Positions 58,164-64,000 of a stretch of 64,000 nt of DNA are shown here, in pieces; position 1 is the first letter of the stretch; each line of letters opens with the position of its first letter. A model generated the notes under the pieces. The model was not told the origin of the DNA, did not search any database, and saw nothing but the letters and a program-made list of their open reading frames with translations. The stretch lies in contig CBDDCC010000018.1 of NCBI GenBank assembly GCA_965225935.1, forward strand, positions 4,245-68,244. Direction: 5' to 3'. The DNA comes from CALJXB01 sp965225935. GTDB lineage: Bacteria; Pseudomonadota; Alphaproteobacteria; Kiloniellales; JAKSDN01. A program made the translations under genes and the position numbers.

Positions 58164-58187
58164 TGAAAGTGTGTATGAAAGTGTGTA
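58164..58187. repeat. 12-bp tandem repeat next to attachment site
   Basis: TGAAAGTGTGTA occurs twice in direct succession (58164-58175 and 58176-58187) in an AT-rich stretch 55 bases inside the tRNA fragment. Such repeats near an element end are candidate recombinase arm-type sites. Confidence 0.45.
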
Positions 58188-58210
58188 AATTTCGGCGATT
58201 CGCGACGGGG

Positions 58211-58287
58211 TGGCCTCCCCGAGAGGATTCGAACCTCTGACCTGCTGCTTAGGAGGCAGCCGCTCTATCCTGCTGAGCTACGGGGAG
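58211..58287 (-). tRNA. tRNA-Arg (CCT), complete, probably element-borne
   Basis: A full cloverleaf with encoded CCA: acceptor CTCCCCG/CGGGGAG, D-arm GCTCAGCAGGATAGAGC, anticodon stem GCTGC/GCAGC around CTCCTAA (anticodon CCT), and T-arm AGAGGTTCGAATCCTCT. Its body differs from the nearby 3' fragment although the anticodon is the same, so it is not the interrupted host tRNA. Reads AGG codons. Confidence 0.93.
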
Positions 58288-58380
58288 TCGCGAGATTAAA
58301 GATACCTGTCTGCATTAAATAGTGGAAGACCAAACCGGTCGATGCCCTATAAGCCGTATGATCTCGCCTCACTATTTTGG

Positions 58381-58430
58381 CGACTTTCAGATTATGAGCC
58401 TATCGAGCTACCAAACTGCTCCACCCCGCT
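58381..58430 (-). pseudogene. Truncated tRNA-fMet-like 5' fragment
   Basis: The - strand begins AGCGGGGTGGAGCAG, continues with GGTAGCTCG and reaches GGCTCATAATCTGAA, matching the 5' 50 bases of initiator tRNA (D-arm, CAT anticodon). The anticodon stem is mispaired and the T-arm and 3' acceptor are absent, so it cannot be functional. Confidence 0.55.
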
Positions 58431-58528
58431 CCGCAAAAGTAGCTATTTCATACCATTTTTGCAACCATTTATAGATATGATGTGAAGCCTAGCCGCCATG
58501 CTCTCGGCGTGCTGGCCTGCACCGGCGG

Positions 58529-59218
58529 CTAACGCACCTTGTTGAAGGTGTCGCTCAAGCTGCGCCCACGGCCCTGATCGCGATCACCGCGCTCGCGTTC
58601 CTTTTCTTCCTGTTTTTCCTTTTTCTTGATCTTGGTGACGGTACGAACAATCGCCTCTGCCTTTGCCGGATCGAGATTGGCAGTATTCCGAAAATCCGTC
58701 TTGGCCTTTCCCGCTATAGCAGACCGGCCAAAATCCTGACGGGCTTTTGGTTCCTGTTCCGGCGTTGCGGCGCGACCGAATTCCGGGGACGCCTGGCTGC
58801 GGGTCATGCGCCGCGTATTGTCCCTGAATTGAGCCAGCTTCTCTTGCTGCTGCTCTGCTCTCTGCTGCTCCAGCTTTTCAAGGAAACGGAGTCTGTCTTC
58901 GAGTTGGGTGAGCGCCAGGGCCGTTACTTTGTGCTGTTGGTCTACGGCATTCTGCGCCAGTTGCCGCAGATAGGGGTTTCTGATCCTGAAGGGCGGATCG
59001 TAGTTTCTGGCAGGCTGGGGGTGTCTTTGGTTGGCTTCGTCATATTCGGCTCTTTTCTCGCCTGCTTTGCGTTTCTGTTCTTCCTTTGCTTTTTCCTGTG
59101 TTCTTACAAACTCCGCGTACTGCGCTTTTTGCGCTTCTGAAAGTTGGGTCTCCAGAAAAGCGATCTTGTCCGCAGCCTTCTTGAAGGCCGGTCCCGCCAA
59201 ATGTTCGGGCTGTTTCAT
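58529..59218 (-). CDS. Coiled-coil hypothetical protein of mobilizable element
   Basis: A 229-residue, highly charged, mostly helical protein (AFLETQLSEAQKAQYAEFVR, EDRLRFLEKLEQQRAEQQQE) with no known domain. The C-terminal 45 residues, DFRNTANLDPAKAEAIVRTV then TKIKKKEKQEEKERERGDRD, resemble the last 45 residues of the relaxase at 60982-62517 (FRQATKGPQKSDAIARATSK, VKEKEEEERQRGSADRGR). The shared basic tail suggests a common partner, for example the coupling protein. The function is unknown. Confidence 0.6.
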   Translation of the reverse strand: MKQPEHLAGPAFKKAADKIAFLETQLSEAQKAQYAEFVRTQEKAKEEQKRKAGEKRAEYDEANQRHPQPARNYDPPFRIRNPYLRQLAQNAVDQQHKVTALALTQLEDRLRFLEKLEQQRAEQQQEKLAQFRDNTRRMTRSQASPEFGRAATPEQEPKARQDFGRSAIAGKAKTDFRNTANLDPAKAEAIVRTVTKIKKKEKQEEKERERGDRDQGRGRSLSDTFNKVR

Positions 59219-59239
59219 GGCAGTAACGCCATGTAAAAA

Positions 59240-59269
59240 TTGACGAAAGTGGGCTTTTTATGCGATAAT
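59240..59269 (+). promoter_or_regulatory. Sigma-70-type promoter
   Basis: TTGACG at 59240-59245 and GATAAT at 59264-59269, 18 bases apart, upstream of the small gene at 59303. It is one of the few close-to-consensus promoters visible in the window. Confidence 0.55.
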
Positions 59270-59302
59270 TTATTGAATTCATTAAATAAAGGTGGTGTTT
59301 TT

Positions 59303-59590
59303 ATGACAGAGAATTTGCGTTTTGTTGATTTTTTCGGTGATCGTTTAAGAGTGGAATGCGGGGAGCCTATAACGGACGAATTTACCGCGCTCGGCGATAA
59401 AGTAATTGCCGATAATGACGGGGCTCTTGAGCCGGTTGCTGTGACCACCGGCATGGCGCTAGCCAGCATGAAGCTGTGCGAGGAACACGACCCGCTACGC
59501 TATTACGAGTTCTTGCTGGCGCTTTGTGGCGATGTCCATGATGAAATCGACCGCGTCAAAGACAACATGAAACTTCCCACTGTCCGCTAG
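59303..59590 (+). CDS. Small hypothetical protein
   Basis: A 95-residue acidic protein, starting MTENLRFVDFFGDRLRVECG with EPITDEFTALGDKVIADNDG and CEEHDPLRYYEFLLALCGD. No family is recognised. The ATG at 59303 is preceded by AAAGGTGG at good spacing and by a close-to-consensus promoter, so it is likely to be a real, expressed gene. In mobilizable plasmids and elements, small proteins in this place often serve regulatory or toxin/antitoxin roles, but I have no sequence evidence for that here. No gene is seen between 59591 and 59896. Confidence 0.6.
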   Translation: MTENLRFVDFFGDRLRVECGEPITDEFTALGDKVIADNDGALEPVAVTTGMALASMKLCEEHDPLRYYEFLLALCGDVHDEIDRVKDNMKLPTVR

Positions 59591-59896
59591 GACCAGGGCG
59601 CAGTGTAGCGCCGTGCCCTGCTCAGGCCAACTCTAACTATCGATACCTTGCGTTCCTTCTGCGCGCCTTGCGCGCATGGAATCCCCCTTCCCTTCTTTGC
59701 CTGCTTCGTATGGAGCCACCGCCGCCCTCACGCCGGAACGGGCGGCGTGACTCCATGGAACCAAGGCAAAAAGCCTGATTCGGTGGTGAACCTAAGCCTT
59801 CAGATATGGGCGGGGGCGGGGCTGCATTCGTCAAGGAATGCAGGGGCGCATGGGTCTTGTCGGAGGAATGGCGATTCGTATTTCGGCGAAGATTAC

Positions 59897-60919
59897 TCAG
59901 TGTGCCCCCAAATGACCGTCGTGAATGTGCTCCGGGTTGAAGTCGGCGATGGCCTCAAGAGGATCGATGGGATTGCCCCAAATCCGCCGACGCTCATCCG
60001 GCGGCAGATTCCAGAATGCGGCGAGCGTTGCAGCGTTCGCGAAATGAGCGGACAGAGCTTCATGACCTATGATCCGGGCGAGAGAGGTCCTAGCGATATT
60101 TTCGATGATCGCTTCCTTCCTTACCAGATCGAGGCGCGTCTCACGGTCAAAGCCTTCGAGGTATCGGTTTTCGTGGAGGTGCTCCACCGCGCTCCGCACA
60201 TCATACAGTTCACCCATTAAATCGTGATGGCGCGGTCCGATGAAAAGCTCGGTTCTGCTCCTGAACTGCCGTGTCGTCTCCCCAGGCCGGGGGAAGATTA
60301 AGCCCTCAACACAACGGCAAAATTGATGGACCCGATCAAGGATATCCCTGATCGTGCGTGTCTTCGCATAGATATGCAAAGTCCTGAAGAGGCGCCAGTG
60401 ACCGCCAGGCAGTGGTGTTGACGGCAAAATATCGAGCCTCTGTGCAAGTTCTGCGGCCAGATGGATATGCTCGGCCAAAACGGGCGGATATCCACCGATG
60501 ACGTTTCGAACAGGAGTGTCGAAATTATGCTGCTGGCGAATGTCTACCTCTCCGTCCCGGCGCGCGCCCGTAAGCATGATGGGTTTGTGGGCAGGCGCGA
60601 AGGTGCATGCCAACAGGAGGCCAACATAAAAATTCTCAACGGATTTGAGCAATTCTTGATTTTCAGCGTCAAGAACGGCGGGGACAGCGGACGCATGCTT
60701 GCTTAGCAAGAACAAATTGCAGTCACTGACCTCCTCGGTGCGGGTACTGCCAAGCCACTCCTGCCAGTGCGTCGGAATGTCAAATGCCGTATCGGTCAAG
60801 ACCCACAGATTCGGGGCGACATTTCCCGTTGGAAGATGTTTGACGATCTTGACATTGAGGCCGATAAGAGCGTACTTCTCGCTGTCATCGATCCACGCGG
60901 GAGATTTGTTGTTAGTCAC
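59897..60919 (-). CDS. Hypothetical protein with possible HEPN-type C-terminal region
   Basis: A 340-residue soluble protein without signal peptide. The N-terminal 180 residues (LNVKIVKHLPTGNVAPNLWV, SVENFYVGLLLACTFAPAHK) are not recognised. The C-terminal region has helices with FRSRTELFIG and MGELYDVRSAVEHLHENRYL. The motif RSAVEH is Arg-X4-His, as in Apea-like HEPN RNase domains, which also typically show a run of charged helices around it. The N-terminal half may be a sensor. The similarity is visual only and weak. It stands between the small gene and the relaxase in the mobilizable element, a usual place for cargo such as defence genes. Confidence 0.45.
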   Translation of the reverse strand: MTNNKSPAWIDDSEKYALIGLNVKIVKHLPTGNVAPNLWVLTDTAFDIPTHWQEWLGSTRTEEVSDCNLFLLSKHASAVPAVLDAENQELLKSVENFYVGLLLACTFAPAHKPIMLTGARRDGEVDIRQQHNFDTPVRNVIGGYPPVLAEHIHLAAELAQRLDILPSTPLPGGHWRLFRTLHIYAKTRTIRDILDRVHQFCRCVEGLIFPRPGETTRQFRSRTELFIGPRHHDLMGELYDVRSAVEHLHENRYLEGFDRETRLDLVRKEAIIENIARTSLARIIGHEALSAHFANAATLAAFWNLPPDERRRIWGNPIDPLEAIADFNPEHIHDGHLGAH

Positions 60920-60981
60920 TGATCGACAGTCCTACGAACACAATCTACCAGCATTCTGCCAGCCATTCTCGTCCACAATAG

Positions 60982-62517
60982 TTATCTGCGGCGCTCGCGG
61001 CCCCGGTCAGCGCTCCCGCGCTGGCGTTCTTCTTCTTCCTTTTCCTTGACCTTGGAAGTGGCGCGGGCAATGGCATCGCTTTTCTGCGGCCCTTTGGTCG
61101 CCTGCCTGAATTCATCGCCTCCGGGGGAGGTGCGTTGCTGCCGGTGCCGCTTCTTCCAGTCTGCAATCTTACGCTCTGTCATCCAGTACTGATGCTCGCG
61201 GTCGGCTTCGCGCTGCTGGCGCAGTAGGTCGGCATGTTCTTCGGCCTGGCAGTGCTGCTCTTGCACGGCGGCAAGATGCGCGCTGCGCTGTGCCTCTATT
61301 TCCTCATACTGGACGCTATAGCGGGCTATCAACGCATCGCGCGCTTCCTGTTTGGCCTGCTGATAGTTGTGGCTCAGATTGTAGCGTTCCGCATAGTGCC
61401 TATCGACCATGGCTTTCCGCACCGCCACGTGCTGGGCTCTTACATTGCGTGAAAGCCTTCGGGCAATGCGGGCGATAAAGCCTTTCTGTTTTTTCCGCAG
61501 CGCTCGGCGCTCCTTGCCCTGCCGCGCCCGCATTGCCTCGCGGCGCTTTCTGAATTTGCCTTGGATTTCCTTTTGCGTCCGGCGCAATTCGAGCTTGCGC
61601 TCGGCGCGGACGCGGCGGTGTTGCGCGGTGTACTTACGGGAAACGCCTCGCTGCTCTTTGGTGCGTGTGTGCTGTTCCTGGGCGAGTTGTTTTTCAAGGG
61701 CGCGGTCGGCGGCGGCCTGTTCCCTTTCAAACTGCGCCCAGGCTGCAGCTTCAGGCTTACCGGAACGGATGGCGCGCTCCAGATTGAGATCAATAATGTG
61801 GGCGTTGAACTCGCACCGCGTCCTGCCCTTGTCGATCGCCGGGTAATCAATAACACGGCCCGCACCGTTGGTGACGGATTTGGATTTTGGACGTTCGACA
61901 TTGTCGTTGATGTGCTGGGCGCGCGGGCCTTCGTGAATGGTAGGCTGCCGGTCTATGCCCTGAGCTTCCAGCGTCCGGCGATCGACGCGGACCTCATGGC
62001 CTGCCTGTTCCAGGGAGCGATTGCAGATGATCTCCCAGCGCTCCCTGATCCAATCCACGGCTTTGGGGCCGGGCAGGCCTGCTTTGATGCGGTCGCGGGT
62101 GCTATCGGATAAGCGAAGGACGCGCTTGCCGGTAGCCATATCGCGGTCGTGAACGGCGATATGGACATGAGGGTTGCGGGCGTCCTTTCCGGTTTGGTGA
62201 ATGGCGGCGTACCAGGGCACGCGCCGTCCGCCGGTCAGATCGGCCATGTATGCTTCGACCAGTGCGGCGCGCTCGACTTCGTCCAGCTCGCGGGGCAATG
62301 CGATTCGAATTTTGTCTAACATGCGGGCATTTTTGCGGGAGGCCCGTTCGGCCCGGTCGATCCAGTTGCGGGCCTCTTGCGGGTCGTGAGGGATGTTCTC
62401 TGCAAGCAGCGCAGGCCGTGCATCGGGGCGGGCGATATAGCGGATATGCGCCCCTGCCGTGCCCTCGCTGTGAGTCGTGCGCCCGATGCTCTTCAGGTTG
62501 CAGCTATAGATGGCCAT
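60982..62517 (-). CDS. MobA/MobL-type relaxase (MOBQ)
   Basis: A 511-residue protein. Residues 1-200 form the relaxase domain, starting MAIYSCNLKSIGRTTHSEGT, with PWYAAIHQTGKDARNPHVHI and AVHDRD. The His107, His117 and His119 cluster is the metal-binding three-histidine motif of the MOBQ family. The C-terminal 300 residues are a long charged helical region (RAERKLELRRTQKEIQGKFR) ending in a very basic tail. It nicks DNA at oriT and leads the strand into the recipient. The ATG at 62517 follows GGGAGG. The oriT candidate lies 300 bases upstream. Confidence 0.9.
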   Translation of the reverse strand: MAIYSCNLKSIGRTTHSEGTAGAHIRYIARPDARPALLAENIPHDPQEARNWIDRAERASRKNARMLDKIRIALPRELDEVERAALVEAYMADLTGGRRVPWYAAIHQTGKDARNPHVHIAVHDRDMATGKRVLRLSDSTRDRIKAGLPGPKAVDWIRERWEIICNRSLEQAGHEVRVDRRTLEAQGIDRQPTIHEGPRAQHINDNVERPKSKSVTNGAGRVIDYPAIDKGRTRCEFNAHIIDLNLERAIRSGKPEAAAWAQFEREQAAADRALEKQLAQEQHTRTKEQRGVSRKYTAQHRRVRAERKLELRRTQKEIQGKFRKRREAMRARQGKERRALRKKQKGFIARIARRLSRNVRAQHVAVRKAMVDRHYAERYNLSHNYQQAKQEARDALIARYSVQYEEIEAQRSAHLAAVQEQHCQAEEHADLLRQQREADREHQYWMTERKIADWKKRHRQQRTSPGGDEFRQATKGPQKSDAIARATSKVKEKEEEERQRGSADRGRERRR

Positions 62518-62789
62518 ACGCCCGCAACCTCCCTCAAAAAACGGTTTTACGCGCCGCGCCGCCAACCGGGATTATTAAGGGCGGGAAGCCCTTGATCACC
62601 GACGGCAGCCGGTTCTTGCAATCGCCCTGCCATAAGCCCCCATCGACCTGGCGATTGCGCCGCCCCTCAGGGCGGCTTATGCGCCCGTCCACATTAACAG
62701 GCGCTCCCGTCGCTGCTCCGGTCAATCCGGCAGGCGGCGGGATGAGGGGGATAGCCCCACGGCGAGGGGGAGCCTTCCCCCGGTGAGCT

Positions 62790-62830
62790 GCGCACGGGTT
62801 TGCATTGCAAACCCAAAAGTGCGCCCTCCA
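62790..62830. other. Candidate origin of transfer (MOBQ/RSF1010-like oriT)
   Basis: A 9-bp inverted repeat, GGGTTTGCA and TGCAAACCC with a single-base centre (62795-62813), is immediately followed by AAAAGTGCGCCCTCC (62814-62828). This matches the hairpin plus AAGTGCGCCCT nick core of RSF1010/MOBQ-type oriTs. It lies between a divergent MOBQ relaxase and a coupling-protein gene. Confidence 0.7.
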
Positions 62831-63138
62831 TACAATCTATAGTTTACATAATTCTAATATGGGTATCAACCCCTCACTAGGTCCGCATGCTCGATTCGAA
62901 AGATTCTCGCTCTCTCAACCTGCGCTGTCACTGGCTATTTCCGCCAACTTCAGCCGCTTCGCCGGGCTTTGTTCCCGCCTGCGCACAAATACAAGACGAT
63001 GCAACTCAGGATTGGCAATGCGGTTCTGCGCGACAAAACTGCTCAGGTGTGGGGTCCGGGGTGTGCGTTCTGGCTGGCCATGCCCCAATTCGCGACGGGG
63101 CGGTCGCGATAGAGAAAATTAAAAGTAGTGATAATATG

Positions 63139-63155
63139 TTAGTATTGAATACTAA
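63139..63155. promoter_or_regulatory. Palindromic operator candidate
   Basis: TTAGTATTGAATACTAA, a perfect 8-1-8 palindrome in an AT-rich stretch 58 bases upstream of the coupling-protein gene. It may bind a dimeric regulator of transfer genes. The 62831-63138 stretch has no gene I can support. Confidence 0.45.
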
Positions 63156-63212
63156 TGCGGGTATGATAATCACGCCTTTTTTCTGGTTCTTCTCCAGGCA
63201 TCGGGGGGTGTT

Positions 63213-64000
63213 ATGGGGATGCTCGACGACTTGCCACGGGGTGTACGGGAGCGCCGCTCGCTGCGCAAACAGGATGCGCCGCTTTCAGCCTTTGTCGATC
63301 CGGCGCAGATCGCGGCAAGTGAGGTCTTCCGTTACAGCCCGTCGAAAATCTTCCTCGGTGTCGTTGGCGGCACGGTGCAGGACAAGGACGGCGAATTGTT
63401 CATTTCCGGGGGCCAGCCGCTCGGGATTGGCGATGACCGTCATGTCGTGCTGTGCGCCGGGTCCCGCGCTGGCAAAGGCCGGTCCTGTCTGATCCCGACC
63501 CTGCTCGGCTATGCCGGATCGGTCCTGGCGCTCGATCCGAAGGGTGAGCTTGCTAATGTGACGGCCCGTGCCCGCGCGGCATTGGGACAGCGGGTCTGTA
63601 TTGTCGATCCGTTCGGGGTCACGGCAGAGCGCCTTGCGCCGCTGCGCACCGGGTTCAATCCAATGGCTTTGCTGGCGGTGGACAGCCCGACGCTGGTTGT
63701 CGATGCGGGCCTGATCGCGGATGCGCTGGTGGTCACAAGCACCGGGGAAGCCGATCCGCATTGGGACGACAGCGCCCGGAATTTCATCGAGGGGGTGATC
63801 CTGCACGTTGCGAGCTGGCCGGACTATGAAGACCGCCGGACGCTTGTAACGGTGCGCGATCTGATCACCAAAGGGACGTTCTTTGCCTATGGCGAGGAAG
63901 AAGTCACCGGCATGCGCGGGCTGCGCTGGGAAATGGAAGCCTGCGCCGCGATCCTCCTTGAGGAAAGCAAGGCGGAAAGCAACGAGGCGACATCACGCCG
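63213..64000 (+). CDS. VirD4/TraG-type coupling protein (5' part, continues beyond window)
   Basis: The frame is open to the right edge (262 codons). The start reads ATG GGG ATG at 63213 after GGGGGGTG, with the second ATG as alternative. The NTPase domain has LCAGSRAGKGRSCLIPTLL (Walker A with GKG), SVLALDPKGELANVTARARA and IVDPFGVTAE, typical of the type IV coupling proteins that bring the relaxase-DNA complex to a conjugation channel. No N-terminal membrane helices are seen before residue 60, so the protein may be a soluble short-form coupling protein. It is divergent from the relaxase gene across the oriT candidate. Confidence 0.88.
   Translation, partial: MGMLDDLPRGVRERRSLRKQDAPLSAFVDPAQIAASEVFRYSPSKIFLGVVGGTVQDKDGELFISGGQPLGIGDDRHVVLCAGSRAGKGRSCLIPTLLGYAGSVLALDPKGELANVTARARAALGQRVCIVDPFGVTAERLAPLRTGFNPMALLAVDSPTLVVDAGLIADALVVTSTGEADPHWDDSARNFIEGVILHVASWPDYEDRRTLVTVRDLITKGTFFAYGEEEVTGMRGLRWEMEACAAILLEESKAESNEATSR

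Noticed and set aside
58381..58430. A functional tRNA-fMet
   Set aside because: T-arm and 3' acceptor are missing and the anticodon stem does not pair.

Overview
The window is GC-rich DNA from an alphaproteobacterium, probably of the Rhodospirillales/Kiloniellales type. This rests on a large NAD-glutamate dehydrogenase, the rpe/heparinase-like/purH and rsmB/htpX/SDHAF4-like neighbourhoods, the tsaD-gpsA block facing hemC-hemD-mitofilin-hemY, many ATGA/GTGA stop-start overlaps, and an alphaproteobacterial LexA-type box. No species can be named from the sequence alone.

1-29.2 kb is ordinary chromosome. It holds the end of NAD-GDH, a YbjQ protein, an MFS/UMF1 transporter, purH, a frameshifted heparinase-like gene, rpe, rsmB, htpX, a short SDHAF4-like gene, an SOS-box-linked thermonuclease, two GNAT acetyltransferases around a LysE relic, PaiB-like and PNPOx-like flavoproteins, a MocR regulator, acs, Rieske, EVE, creatininase and dodecin genes, and then the tsaD/hem cluster. 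It ends at tRNA-Thr(CGT).

29.2-44.3 kb is accessory. After a decayed IS481 copy next to the tRNA comes an electron-transfer island: a small lipoprotein, a pentaheme cytochrome and a repeat-bearing outer-membrane protein on the + strand, and on the - strand a cyclase-like protein, a tetraheme cytochrome, a protein joining two cNMP-binding domains to four [4Fe-4S] clusters, a membrane cytochrome b-like protein, a decaheme cytochrome with a cytoplasmic Cys-rich domain, and a membrane-anchored ferredoxin-NAD(P)H reductase. The set encodes 19 CXXCH heme sites. I read it as a cyclic-nucleotide-controlled trans-envelope electron pathway of unknown substrate. This is the most novel-looking system in the window.

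44.7-52.5 kb is a peptide-type ABC transporter operon with its own GntR regulator and a permease-ATPase fusion, divergent from an M20 amidohydrolase/carbamoylase. The intergenic region carries twin operator-like palindromes.

52.6-58.06 kb is a patchy island: a possible IS1380 relic, a 2'-5' RNA ligase-like gene, a large endonuclease Q-UvrD helicase fusion, then IS256 and IS481 relics. At 58.06 kb a tRNA-Arg 3' fragment marks the left end of an integrated mobilizable element that runs off the right edge. It carries a cargo tRNA-Arg(CCT), a tRNA-fMet fragment, a coiled-coil protein, a small protein with a good promoter, a possible HEPN-type protein, a MOBQ relaxase, an oriT-like site and the start of a VirD4/TraG coupling protein.
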